From positions 2,350,501-2,414,500 of the forward strand of contig NZ_CP121471.1 in NCBI RefSeq assembly GCF_033954835.1: a DNA stretch of 64,000 nucleotides, read 5' to 3'. Below, piece by piece: positions 46,025 to 54,621 of the stretch. The DNA comes from Thiorhodovibrio frisius. Its GTDB lineage: Bacteria; Pseudomonadota; Gammaproteobacteria; Chromatiales; Chromatiaceae. How positions within the stretch are numbered: position 1 is the stretch's first letter; each line of letters begins with the position of its first letter. Position numbers and translations under genes: made by a program. Below the pieces are notes generated by a model. The model searched no databases. It was not told where the DNA came from and worked only from the letters and a program-made list of their open reading frames with translations.

Positions 46025-46057
46025 TTGGATATGCGGAAAACATATCCAAGCATATCC
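46025..46057 (-). promoter_or_regulatory. Putative VapBC operator
   Basis: TTGGATATG (46025-46033) and CATATCCAA (46041-46049) form a perfect 9-bp inverted repeat with a 7-bp spacer, followed by a third half-site CATATCC (46051-46057). It ends 22 bp upstream of vapB, where autorepressing VapBC complexes bind. Confidence 0.6.
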
Positions 46058-46103
46058 GGTCCCGCTTCGCTCTTCAAGATATCATGTCGTTTCGGTGGAT
46101 AGC

Positions 46104-46225
46104 TTTGGGCCGAGTAACAGTCCCGGGGGACGCCGTGAATACATCCCTGTAGGCTTCATGGCGGCATCGCCCGATCAGATCCCGGGGCGCCAAGACCCCC
46201 GCGCCCGTCACCCGGCCCAAAACCG
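46104..46225 (+). repeat. Dispersed palindromic repeat, copy 1
   Basis: About 120 bp. Outer arms are imperfect inverted repeats (TTTGGGCCGAGTAAC... and ...GTCACCCGGCCCAAAA). The core reads GACGCCGTGAATAC, then CCCTGTAGGCTTC and GGCGGC. The same core and arms occur inverted at 62274-62380. Intergenic REP/MITE-like element. Confidence 0.75.
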
Positions 46226-46296
46226 GAAGCTCATCTGGGATTCACGCACTTTTTTCCGGCTTTGGAATTGGTGCCTGTCGTGAATGGAAAAGAAAA

Positions 46297-46322
46297 GCCC
46301 CCGAGGTGCGAACCACGGGGGC
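46297..46322 (-). terminator. Intrinsic terminator, minus strand
   Basis: GCCCCCG (46297-46303) pairs with CGGGGGC (46316-46322). On the minus strand the hairpin is followed by TTTTCTTTTCC. It lies about 150 bp downstream of the PEP-CTERM gene and probably ends that transcript. Confidence 0.65.
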
Positions 46323-46475
46323 TGGTAGCCAAAAGCTGAGTTCGGCTCGAATCAGCTGGCGTGCCAGGCCGTTCTTATACGGGTAAGGGCAGAGAGAAAC
46401 CTCTAACCTGATCTGTCCCGCTTATTACGCGGAAGGAATAATTCCACCCTGGACCCACAGATTTCCATCGGTTTT

Positions 46476-47372
46476 TTATTGTGCGATGTGAGTTTTTTCG
46501 CGGCGCCTAGCGGTCAGTCCACCCAGCGCACCGAGCAGACCTAGGCCTAGTAGGCTCATCGTTGCCGGCTCGGGAACTGCGGCGTCGGGGCTGGTGAGCC
46601 GCACGTTATCGATGGATAGTGAGTCGTAGTAGGAGCTGGCACCGATGAACCACATGTAGCTATTGCCGCCCATTTCCGCGGCCGAAAGAACAGAGGTTGA
46701 TTCATAATCGAGAACCTCGTTTCCGTCTGCGTCATACATCGACCAGTCTACCAGTACCTCATCGTTCTGCGTCGGGCTGAACTCCCAGCTGAAGGTGTAC
46801 CAGTTGGCCGCTGTTACGGTAAACAACGGGTCATCATTGTTGTAGGCCTGCTGGACATAGTAAGAGGGATCGTTCCCTTCGCTTGATGTGGAATGGTGCG
46901 GATTGGGCACGGTGACGCCAAGCGCATAACTCGCAGGGGAACCCTGACTAGCAGGTCGGATTTGGTAGGCGCCGACGTGGAATAGGTTGTCTTGACGATA
47001 AGGATTGTCGTCTACGTCTGTGATGGCTTGCGTAAACTCGAAGCCATAATTACCGTTAGCGGCCGAGGCCGGGTCAAGAAACACATCAACGCTTGACATC
47101 CAGGTGGGACCGATATCATTGCGCTGGCCGCCAAGCCACGAATACGAACCTCCACTACCGAAGTTAAGGTAATTATTGTTTGGGTCGCTTGGGTCGCTAA
47201 TGATAGTGCCGGACGACCAGTCGGTTGATCCATCTTCAAAGTCTTCGTCATACAACACTGCGCCATGCGCTGTGCTGGCCATGACTAGTATCCCTAAAAC
47301 CCCTATCCTCCAAGCGGAGGTGACGCTAAGGTGCCGCATGGTTGGAACGGTAAGACTTGAAAGCTTTCTCAT
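46476..47372 (-). CDS. PEP-CTERM sorting-signal protein
   Basis: About 298 residues. An N-terminal signal peptide (WRIGVLGILVMASTAHGA, about residues 22-38) precedes a Ser/Gly/Asn/Tyr-rich beta-sandwich-like domain with carbohydrate-binding character (DFEDGSTDWSSGTI, NLFHVGAYQIRP, DSLSIDNVRLTSP). The C-terminus is the PEP-CTERM tripartite signal: VPEPATMSLLGLGLLGALGG plus a basic tail ARRREK. Such proteins are cleaved by exosortase and exported with exopolysaccharide. ATG 47372 follows GGAG. The upstream region shows a sigma-54 promoter with a distal dyad. No exosortase is in the window. Confidence 0.9.
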   Translation of the reverse strand: MRKLSSLTVPTMRHLSVTSAWRIGVLGILVMASTAHGAVLYDEDFEDGSTDWSSGTIISDPSDPNNNYLNFGSGGSYSWLGGQRNDIGPTWMSSVDVFLDPASAANGNYGFEFTQAITDVDDNPYRQDNLFHVGAYQIRPASQGSPASYALGVTVPNPHHSTSSEGNDPSYYVQQAYNNDDPLFTVTAANWYTFSWEFSPTQNDEVLVDWSMYDADGNEVLDYESTSVLSAAEMGGNSYMWFIGASSYYDSLSIDNVRLTSPDAAVPEPATMSLLGLGLLGALGGLTARRREKTHIAQ

Positions 47373-47607
47373 GGTCACTCCAGATATTGCCTTGCATTGA
47401 AAAACTGGGAAAACTGGGACAAACCACCTCTAAATCTCAGTTCTGACACCGTAGGATCTGAGTGAAAAGTGGTAAGTCCGGCCCCTGGAACTTGAGATGG
47501 CTGTGCGAGGTGATCCGTTGGTACCGCTGTTCGCTCGCTTGCGGATGCCCGGACCTTTTCTGTCCGGATAGCTCGCCCCGCGCGGCACATCGTTCGATTT
47601 TAGGTAA

Positions 47608-47624
47608 GGCAAGAGTTAGGCCAA
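47608..47624 (-). promoter_or_regulatory. Sigma-54 (-24/-12) promoter of the PEP-CTERM gene
   Basis: On the minus strand TTGGCCTAACTCTTGCC has GG and GC separated by exactly 10 bases, and TTGC at -12. Transcription would start near 47597, giving a leader of about 225 nt with a CCGGAC/GTCCGG hairpin around 47550. A dyad 64 bp further upstream could bind the activator. Confidence 0.65.
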
Positions 47625-47685
47625 AATAATATTTCATCAATTATCAGATACTTAAAAAATGACTCGAATTGTGAACGGCCGGGGT

Positions 47686-47702
47686 TGTAAAGTTTTCTGA
47701 CA
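47686..47702 (-). promoter_or_regulatory. Dyad TGTAAAGTTTTCTGACA, copy 1 (putative enhancer site)
   Basis: Imperfect palindrome of the type TGTnAAAnTTTTnnnACA. Its centre is about 97 bp upstream of the predicted sigma-54 start, the usual distance for an activator of RpoN. PEP-CTERM genes in some bacteria are controlled by the PrsK/PrsR pair with RpoN; assignment to PrsR is an inference. Confidence 0.55.
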
Positions 47703-47841
47703 CCTAAAACGCCTATTTTTGTGCCCTGCTAACGCTTATTCGCAAAAGTAGACAGTTTTCGTCGGGTTGGATGTTTCTTCTTTTCAATGACTTGGGGTTT
47801 GGACGGTGCGGCTTGAGTCGCTTTTCGGTGTTTTTCGCTGT

Positions 47842-47858
47842 TGTAAAATTTTCTGACA
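47842..47858. promoter_or_regulatory. Dyad TGTAAAATTTTCTGACA, copy 2
   Basis: Sixteen of 17 bases equal copy 1, and ACC/ACCT follows in both. No sigma-54 box was found beside it on either strand. Confidence 0.5.
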
Positions 47859-48008
47859 CCTCATCTTGCGATTTCGTCGCTTGGAGACGTTTCGGGGTGC
47901 GTTATTGGTATAGTGAGTTTTCCGTGTTATTTTGAAAAGCGTTATAAAAACAGATTGATAAAAGATTATTTCGGCGTGCCTCTGGTGCTATGGCGGCAAT
48001 TTTTTGAG

Positions 48009-48025
48009 TGTAAAAAATTTCGACA
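48009..48025. promoter_or_regulatory. Dyad TGTAAAAAATTTCGACA, copy 3
   Basis: Same orientation and same flanking CC as copies 1 and 2, with an altered centre. Lies in the gene-free stretch 47703-48223, where I find no coding potential. Confidence 0.45.
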
Positions 48026-48223
48026 CCCTTGGCGTGGTTGGCGGGTCTGGTGTCGCGAAGTTCCCAGGACAGAGAAGGTTTCACACGGGTTTCTCGGTTC
48101 CGGAGCCTCTGATTTTGGTCTTGGTCGCGACAGCGTCCGTGTGTCTGTATGGAACTGAGGTCATGTTTCGGGCGGGCTTGGACGGAGTTGGTGCTGAGGT
48201 CGGTCCGTGCGGGTGGTTTTGCC

Positions 48224-48740
48224 TCAGCCGGCGGAAACCTGGGGGTCCGAGCGGGCGGAGAGGGGCCATGCGGGGTCGGTGGGGACGCCGAGGAGGTAGC
48301 CTTGGCGCCAGTCGATTGCCGAGGTCCTTTGCTAGGGCGAGGGTGTCGGGGTTTTGGATCTGTTTGGCGATGGTGACAATGCCGAGTGAACGGGCTTGGC
48401 TTTGGATGTCGACCAGGGTGGCGAGGGCGCGGTTCGTTCAGGGTCGAGGGGTGGCGGATCAGATCCTCCGACGCCTGAGCAAAGATCGCGGTGTGATCGG
48501 CAGGTGAAAGGCTCGCGGCTTTCCCGGGGGGGGGTACATCAGCCGCTCGAGGGCCGCCTCGAACAGCATTAGGTCGATGCGGTGCAAGAGCTTGAGCTGC
48601 AGCGCGACCTCGATGAAGGCGCCGGCATTGAGCAGGCGGGCGCTGTTGTCTTTGATGCGCGCGAAGGCCTCCTCGCCGACGGGGTGGCGGTCGTTGAGGC
48701 GAGCCAGCGGTTGGAAAACCGGCGTCACGGTCGCCATGGA
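48224..48740 (-). pseudogene. Decayed EAL-domain gene, paralogue of the GGDEF/EAL protein
   Basis: The minus strand from 48740 reads VTPVFQPLARLNDRHPV, then ALQLKLLHRIDLMLFEAALE, closely matching residues about 365-430 of the protein at 37425-39275. After a C-rich run near 48530 the frame is lost. ASEDLIRHPSTLNE, SLGIVTIAKQIQNPDTLALA and RQGYLLGVPTDPAWPLSARS appear in successive frames up to the stop at 48224. About 85 codons of the intact domain are missing in the middle and all of the GGDEF part is absent. Confidence 0.8.
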
Positions 48741-48745
48741 GACGT

Positions 48746-48762
48746 TGTAAAAAAACCTGACG
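48746..48762. promoter_or_regulatory. Dyad TGTAAAAAAACCTGACG, copy 4
   Basis: Diverged copy of the same 17-bp element, nine bases upstream of the EAL pseudogene remnant. It follows the same pattern TTGTAAA(N7)TGAC. Confidence 0.4.
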
Positions 48763-48866
48763 CTTGGCGGGTCGCAGGCGCGGTTATGTTTCCTTGTGCG
48801 TGTTTTGGTGTTTATAACCCGGACGTGGCGGCGGCTGCCAATGCGCGAGTTTTGTGTTCATACGCG

Positions 48867-48906
48867 AAAAGCCCGCGCATCCCGCATGAGGCCGGGATGC
48901 GCGGGC
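48867..48906 (-). terminator. Intrinsic terminator of ppdK
   Basis: A perfect 14-bp stem (GCCCGCGCATCCCG at 48871-48884 with its complement at 48893-48906), an 8-nt loop, and on the minus strand TTTT directly after. It starts 13 bp after the ppdK stop. Confidence 0.9.
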
Positions 48907-48919
48907 CCGAGGGACGGCG

Positions 48920-51703
48920 CTAGAGGTCCTTGCGCCCCGCCTGCTGCAGCGCTGCCTGCGCTGCGGCCAGACGCGCCACCGGCACGCGCGGTCCGGAGCA
49001 GCTCACATAATCAAGCCCGGCCTGGTCGCAGAAGGCGATGGATGCGGGGTGGCCGCCGTGTTCGCCGCAGATGCCTACGTGCAGGTCCGGCTTGACTTTG
49101 CGGCCCCATTCCACCGCCAGTTCCATGAGTTTGCCGACGCCTTTGACATCCAGCACCTCGAAGGGGTTGTCGTGCAGGACGTTGCTCTGGTTGTAGAGCG
49201 GCAGGAACTTGTTTTCGGCGTCCTCGCGCGAGAAGGAGAAGGCCGCCTGGGTGAGGTCGTTGGTGCCGAAGGAGAAGAACTCGGCTTCTTCGGCCAGGGA
49301 TTCGGCGCGCATGCAGGCGCGCACGACTTCGATCATGGTGCCGAACTTGAATTTGACCGGGAAGCCATAATCGGCCTTGACCTGTTCGTGCAGTTCGTCC
49401 ACATAGGCTTTGACTTTGAGCAACTCCTGTACGGTGCAGACTTGGGGGACTTTGATCTGCGGGTGCGCGTCCAGGCCGGCTTTTTGGCATTCCGCAGCGG
49501 CTTCGAGGATGGCGCGAATTTGCATCTGGTAGATTTCCGGGAAGGTGATGCCTAGGCGCACGCCGCGATGGCCGAGCATGGGGTTGGTTTCGTAGAGCAC
49601 ACGGACCTTTCGCAGCATGGCCTCTTTCTTGACGATGGCCTCCTCGACCAGCATGGGATCGAGGGTGTGGCGCAGCGTATCGAACTCCCGGCGGGTTTCT
49701 TCAGCCGCATGCAGTAGGCCCATGGCGCCGGCCAGCGCCGTCATGCCGCGGGTGGACTGGGCGAGGCCGCGCAGATCAGCGATGTCCTGTTCGAGCTGAT
49801 GCTCATCGGGCAGAAATTCATGGATCGGCGGGTCGAGCAGGCGGATGGTGACCGGATGCGGGGCCATGACCTCGAACAGCTGCCGGAAGTCCTCGCGCTG
49901 CAAGGGTAGCAGCCGGTCGAGCGCGGCCTGGCGGGTGTCGGGTGTTTCGGCGACGATCATTTCGATGACGATCGGCAGGCGATCAACCGCGTTGAACATG
50001 CGTTCGGTGCGCGCCAAGCCGATGCCGACGGCGCCGTATTTGAGCGCCGTGCGGGCATCGTCTGGGGTGTCGGCATTGGCCATGACCTTCAGGCGCGCTT
50101 TCTCATCGGCCCAGGACAGCAGCACGGATAGTTCCTCGGTGAACTCGGGCTCGACTGTGGGAATGGCGCCGAGATAGACCCGACCGGTGGAGCCGTCGAT
50201 GGTGATGGTGTCGCCTTCCTTGAAATGGGTGTCGCCGACGATGGCCTCGCGCCGGCTGACATCGACGCTGATGCCCTCGGCTCCGGCCACGCAGGGCTTG
50301 CCCATGCCGCGCGCGACCACAGCAGCGTGCGAGGTCTTGCCGCCGCGCGAGGTGAGAATGCCCTGAGCGGCGAAGAAGCCATGAATGTCCTCGGGTTTGG
50401 TCTCCTCGCGCACCAGGATGACTTTCTGGCCCATGTCACGGCCCATCTGCTCGGCGCGGTCGGCGTCGAACACTGCGATACCGGAAGCAGCACCCGGTGA
50501 GGCGGGCAGGCCGGTGGCCACGGCATCCGCCTTGAATGCCGGGTCGAGCCGGGGGAAGAGCATTTGCTCGAGCGCGGTGGGGTCGATACGCAGCAGCGCC
50601 TGATCCTTGGTGATCAGTCCTTCCTGCTCCATCTCGACTGAAGTGCGCACCAGGGAGACGGCGTTCATCTTGCCGTTGCGGGTTTGCAGGCAGTAGAGCT
50701 GACCGCGCTCGATGGTGAACTCGAAGTCCTGGATCTCTTTGTAATGGCTCTCGAGTTTGTCGCGCAGCTCGTCAAGTTCCGTGGCCATTTGTGGCATCTC
50801 GACGCGCAGACGATCGAGCGGCTTGGGCGTGCGAATGCCGGCGACCACGTCCTCGCCCTGGGCGTTGACAAGATACTCACCGAACAGTTTGTTCTCGCCC
50901 GTGCCCGGGTTGCGGGTGAAGCCCACGCCGGTGGCGGAATCATCGCCGCGGTTGCCAAAGACCATGGTGACCACGTTCACTGCGGTGCCATTGGCCATGT
51001 CCGGGGTGATCTTGAACTGGGTGCGATAATCGACCGCGCGCTTGCCTGACCAGGAGTTGAAGACGGCCTTGATGGCGATCTCGAGTTGCTGGTAGGGGTC
51101 GCTCGGGAAGGGGTGGCCGGTGGCCTCCTCGACCACCTTCAAAAAGCGCTCGCTAATGTCTTTCAGATCCGCCGCCGTGAGATCCACATCATGCTTGGCG
51201 TGCGCAGCCTGTTTGACTTGGTTGAATTCTTGGTCAAACTTTTCATCCGACACTCCGAGCGCGACCTTGCCGAATAGCTGAATGAAGCGCCGATAAGCGT
51301 CATAGCCAAAGCGCGCATCGCCGGTCGCCCGAATTTCGCCCTGCAGGGTGTCCTGGTTCAGGCCCAGATTCAGAATGGTATCCATCATGCCAGGCATGGA
51401 CATGGCCGAGCCCGAGCGTACCGAGACCAGCAGAGGTTTTTCAGGATTGCCAAAGCCCTTGCCGGTTTTCTGCTCCAGTGCTGTCATCTCGGCGCGCACC
51501 TGGTCCATCACTCCGGCGGGCAGCGCATGCTTCACGTCGTCGAGATAGGTCAGGCAGGCATCGGTGGAAATCACGAAGCCGGGCGGCACATTCAGGCCAA
51601 TCTGGGTCATCTCGCACAGATTCGCGCCCTTGCCGCCAAGCAGCTTTTTGTTCTTGCCGTCGCCGTCTTCAAAGGCAAAGACCCATTTTTGTTGCGTTGA
51701 CAT
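48920..51703 (-). CDS. ppdK: Pyruvate, phosphate dikinase
   Basis: A 927-residue enzyme interconverting pyruvate + ATP + Pi and phosphoenolpyruvate + AMP + PPi. The N-terminal nucleotide-binding domain begins WVFAFEDGDGKNKKLLGGKGAN. The phosphohistidine domain has GGKTSHAAVVARGMGKPCV near residue 465. The C-terminal PEP/pyruvate barrel has FSFGTNDLTQ and GICGEHGGHP, ending DYVSCSGPRVPVARLAAAQA with the catalytic Cys. GGGAGA precedes the ATG. Single-gene transcript with its own terminator. Confidence 0.96.
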   Translation of the reverse strand: MSTQQKWVFAFEDGDGKNKKLLGGKGANLCEMTQIGLNVPPGFVISTDACLTYLDDVKHALPAGVMDQVRAEMTALEQKTGKGFGNPEKPLLVSVRSGSAMSMPGMMDTILNLGLNQDTLQGEIRATGDARFGYDAYRRFIQLFGKVALGVSDEKFDQEFNQVKQAAHAKHDVDLTAADLKDISERFLKVVEEATGHPFPSDPYQQLEIAIKAVFNSWSGKRAVDYRTQFKITPDMANGTAVNVVTMVFGNRGDDSATGVGFTRNPGTGENKLFGEYLVNAQGEDVVAGIRTPKPLDRLRVEMPQMATELDELRDKLESHYKEIQDFEFTIERGQLYCLQTRNGKMNAVSLVRTSVEMEQEGLITKDQALLRIDPTALEQMLFPRLDPAFKADAVATGLPASPGAASGIAVFDADRAEQMGRDMGQKVILVREETKPEDIHGFFAAQGILTSRGGKTSHAAVVARGMGKPCVAGAEGISVDVSRREAIVGDTHFKEGDTITIDGSTGRVYLGAIPTVEPEFTEELSVLLSWADEKARLKVMANADTPDDARTALKYGAVGIGLARTERMFNAVDRLPIVIEMIVAETPDTRQAALDRLLPLQREDFRQLFEVMAPHPVTIRLLDPPIHEFLPDEHQLEQDIADLRGLAQSTRGMTALAGAMGLLHAAEETRREFDTLRHTLDPMLVEEAIVKKEAMLRKVRVLYETNPMLGHRGVRLGITFPEIYQMQIRAILEAAAECQKAGLDAHPQIKVPQVCTVQELLKVKAYVDELHEQVKADYGFPVKFKFGTMIEVVRACMRAESLAEEAEFFSFGTNDLTQAAFSFSREDAENKFLPLYNQSNVLHDNPFEVLDVKGVGKLMELAVEWGRKVKPDLHVGICGEHGGHPASIAFCDQAGLDYVSCSGPRVPVARLAAAQAALQQAGRKDL

Positions 51704-52072
51704 CTGGCTCTCCCTACAGTGGTTTCAATTGGAATGATTTCTTACGACCGAGGTTGGACCCGGGCCGACCCCGTTTAATTCCAGGCAACTCCCGGCCAAC
51801 CCCCGGGTCAACCGCTGGCCAAATCGGAAAGAGCCCTGGAGCGCGCTCCCTCCGAGCTAAACTTGACCATGGTGCGCGGATGATGCCGGGCTATTTCAAC
51901 CGAGTTTTCTGGTCTTTGCCAAGTTGTTCCGTTCCTCTGCGGTTGTTCGGCCTGGTGATGCCGGATTCGGGCCAGATTCAGGCCTGATTTGGGTTAGCAT
52001 AGTGCGTCTGAAAGTGCGGATCTTTGGGAGCTTTAAGAGAACAGGGCTTAAAATGTACGGGAATCACCCTTA
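51704..52072. other. Divergent intergenic region, ppdK / complex-I-like trio
   Basis: No gene I can support. Contains a TAAAAT at 52049-52054, 19 bp before the ATG of the first membrane gene, as a possible -10, and C/G-rich imperfect repeats (51755-51815) without an obvious role. Confidence 0.35.
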
Positions 52073-53080
52073 ATGCAGACTTTGGCCTTTTCTCAACCTG
52101 GGTTGCGAGTTGCGATCGGCTCTGCCATGCGCCAGGCGCTGCTTGGGCTTGGATTGATTGGCGTGTCGCCCCGGTCGATGGCGGGTGAGTCTGCGGCAAT
52201 GGGGGCGCGGGTGGCCGCTATTGATGGCGTCTGGTTGCTGGTGATGCTGGTTTGCGCTGCGGCGCTGGCAGTGGCGCTGATGCTCGATGAGCGGTCCGGC
52301 GTCACGCAACAAGCGTCTGCCCCAAGCCGAGACTCTAATCGGCTTGGCCACCGCCTGCTGGTGGCCGTGCTGGCGTTGTCGGGATTGGGACTGTTCGCGT
52401 TGGCTGGTCGATTTATTGTTGCCGCTCTGGCTGGCGGTGCCTTGCTTGCACTGGCTTGGGGTTTGCACGCATCCGCGCGCCCGGCCGGTCGCCTGTCGGC
52501 GACCCCGGCGCTGTGGATGGCGTCGCTGGTGGTGCTAATCGCGGTCGTTGCTGCTGGTGCGTGGGCCTTCCTGCTTGGGGGCCATGCCTGGGACGCGCAG
52601 ACCGATCAGGGCACCCTTATCACCGCTGTGCGCTGGATGCTGTCCCTGCCGGTAGCTACCTGGCTTGCGGGCCTGCTCTTTGGCACCATGCTGATCGAAA
52701 TTGCCGGCATGTTGCTTGGCCTGCTCTTGCTCATGCGTCCAGCGCGCCTCTTTGCTGGCATGGTGTTGCTGCATGCCGGGCTGGTGTTTTTTCTGGCTGG
52801 GCTGGCTGCGCGTTATGGCGGCGACTCTGAGGTTTCAGCTGCCGGGCTGGCGGTGCGCCTGCATGGTCTTGGGGTGGCGGTTATTGTGATGGGACTGCTT
52901 TTCGCCTCCATGCTGGCCGCGGTGCGCATCGCGCTGGAGCGGCGGGCGGGTGCGCTGCAACCCCAGGTGCTGGACGATCTGGCCAGTCGGGAGTGGCTGG
53001 TGGCGCTTGGTGAGGACGTGTCGGGCGAGGATGTTCTGGCGCTGTCGGAGCGCGCAAGCGCGGCGGAGAAGCGCTCGTGA
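52073..53080 (+). CDS. Multipass membrane protein with NuoK/MrpC-like C-terminal half
   Basis: A 335-residue hydrophobic protein with about eight helices. The C-terminal three (MLIEIAGMLLGLLLLMRP, LFAGMVLLHAGLVFFLAGLA, LGVAVIVMGLLFASMLAAV) resemble NuoK/MrpC. The first half matches nothing I recognise. It overlaps the next gene by 4 bp. The gene order (small subunit, NuoN/MrpD-like, NuoL/MrpA-like) suggests one membrane complex. No redox or cytoplasmic subunit is in the cluster. Confidence 0.6.
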   Translation: MQTLAFSQPGLRVAIGSAMRQALLGLGLIGVSPRSMAGESAAMGARVAAIDGVWLLVMLVCAAALAVALMLDERSGVTQQASAPSRDSNRLGHRLLVAVLALSGLGLFALAGRFIVAALAGGALLALAWGLHASARPAGRLSATPALWMASLVVLIAVVAAGAWAFLLGGHAWDAQTDQGTLITAVRWMLSLPVATWLAGLLFGTMLIEIAGMLLGLLLLMRPARLFAGMVLLHAGLVFFLAGLAARYGGDSEVSAAGLAVRLHGLGVAVIVMGLLFASMLAAVRIALERRAGALQPQVLDDLASREWLVALGEDVSGEDVLALSERASAAEKRS

Positions 53081-54621
53081 CTCCCTTGGCCGCAACGCTA
53101 GCCGGCACGCCCATGCCGATTTTGGCGATGCTATCGCTGCCGTTTCTGGCCGCGCTGGCGGTGCGACCACTGGCCGTTATTTCGCCACGGGTGGCTGGAT
53201 GGCTCGGGCCGCTGACTTTGCTTTCGTGCGCTTTGCTTGGCCTCTGGCTCCTGTCGGTTGCCGGGGATCAGCCCATGCTGATCGCGCTTGGATCAACAGG
53301 TGCGTCGCTCGAGTTGCTGCTTAAGGTCGACCGACTGGCGCTGGTCTTGGCCTTGGTCAGTCTCGCGCTGGTGCTCTTGAGCTGGACCAGGCGAGAGGAT
53401 CATCCTGATCCGGCGCGAACGCGCGCGGCTCTGCTGCTGCTCGCGGGCGGTCTGGTCGGACTCGCACTTGCGGGTGACCCGGTCACCAGCTGGTTGTTTC
53501 TGGAAGTCTGCGCTATGGCTGGCGGGGCGTTGCTGCTGATCGGCGGCACCCTGCGCTCACTGACCGCCATGCTCGCGTTCGTGCGCTGGAGCGCAATCGG
53601 CAGCGGGCTTGCGGTGGTTGGGCTAGGGCTGACGCTGACGGCTGGCTCCCTGGCAAACGGCAATCCGGCAGCGGATACTCTGGGGCGGCTTGGCTTTGGC
53701 CTGCTGGTGCTGGGTTTTGGGGTCAAGGTTGCGCTTTTTCCGCTCAATGCCTGGATGGCACCGGCTGGCCGGGCGGCAGGGGCGCGGGTGTTGGCCTTGC
53801 TGACTGGCGTGTTGCCGGCGCTAGCGTTGGTGAACCTGTCGCGCCAGCTGACTACAGGCGGTGCTGTCGCCCAGGGCGCTGATGTGCTCATGCTGCTGGG
53901 TATGCTCTCGGCGCTGGCTGGCGCTCTCGGCATGTGGCGGGCGCGAGAGTTCCCGACCTTTCTCATTGGGCTTAGCCTGGCCTCCATGGGCGCCGTGGCG
54001 GTGGGGTTCTCCCTGCCATGGCCAGCGGGGCCTTTCTCGGCCTTGGCCTTGCTGCTGCATTTTCTGCTGGTGCATTCCGCCCTTTTTGTTCTGGCTCATC
54101 GCTGGCGCAGGCGGCATGCGGATCTGGCCGGCATCGCCTGGCGTCTGCCGCTGACGGCTGCGGTGCTGATGCTGCTGGCCGCGTCTCTGGTGGGGGTGCC
54201 GCCCCTGCCGGGGTTCTGGGCCAAGCTGATGTTGGTGTTGAGTCTTGCGGAATATGGCGGCTCGGCTGCCCTGATGGTGTTGCTCATACTACTGCTGAGC
54301 ACGGCGGTGGAAGCGGTGGCCTGGTTGCGGTTACTGCGTCAGCTTTATGCGCGCACTGACAACGACGGCTTTGGGACTTCGGCTCCAGATGGCACTGCGG
54401 GAGGCTTGATGCGCGCGGATCGGCTGGCGCAGTTGCTCGTCCCCAGCCGTTGGGCTCGCGCCTATGGCTTGCTGGTGGCGGCGCTTCTGCTGCTGGTAAC
54501 CCTGTCGATCGCGTCAGTGACCGAGGGGTTGAATCGGCTGGTGGTTCCGTCGGGGGCGGTTGCCGAACCGCGTCTGGCGGTGGACGGGGGGGTTGCATTG
54601 TGGCGGGAGGTTGAACAATGA
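53077..54621 (+). CDS. Complex-I/antiporter-like membrane subunit (NuoN/MrpD type)
   Basis: A 514-residue protein with about 14 helices. WLFLEVCAMAGGALL holds the glutamate and LGFGVKVALFPLNAWMAPAG the lysine typical of proton-translocating antiporter-like subunits. The histidine usually following FPL is Asn here. GVPPLPGFWAKLMLV is the second-half signature. Likely conducts protons or cations. Coupled by 4-bp overlaps to both neighbours. Confidence 0.78.
   Translation: MTPLAATLAGTPMPILAMLSLPFLAALAVRPLAVISPRVAGWLGPLTLLSCALLGLWLLSVAGDQPMLIALGSTGASLELLLKVDRLALVLALVSLALVLLSWTRREDHPDPARTRAALLLLAGGLVGLALAGDPVTSWLFLEVCAMAGGALLLIGGTLRSLTAMLAFVRWSAIGSGLAVVGLGLTLTAGSLANGNPAADTLGRLGFGLLVLGFGVKVALFPLNAWMAPAGRAAGARVLALLTGVLPALALVNLSRQLTTGGAVAQGADVLMLLGMLSALAGALGMWRAREFPTFLIGLSLASMGAVAVGFSLPWPAGPFSALALLLHFLLVHSALFVLAHRWRRRHADLAGIAWRLPLTAAVLMLLAASLVGVPPLPGFWAKLMLVLSLAEYGGSAALMVLLILLLSTAVEAVAWLRLLRQLYARTDNDGFGTSAPDGTAGGLMRADRLAQLLVPSRWARAYGLLVAALLLLVTLSIASVTEGLNRLVVPSGAVAEPRLAVDGGVALWREVEQ

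Noticed and set aside
48004-48507. Plus-strand frames between the PEP-CTERM gene and ppdK
   Set aside because: They run antisense to the EAL pseudogene and have Gly/Arg-rich products; the minus-strand homology explains the region.
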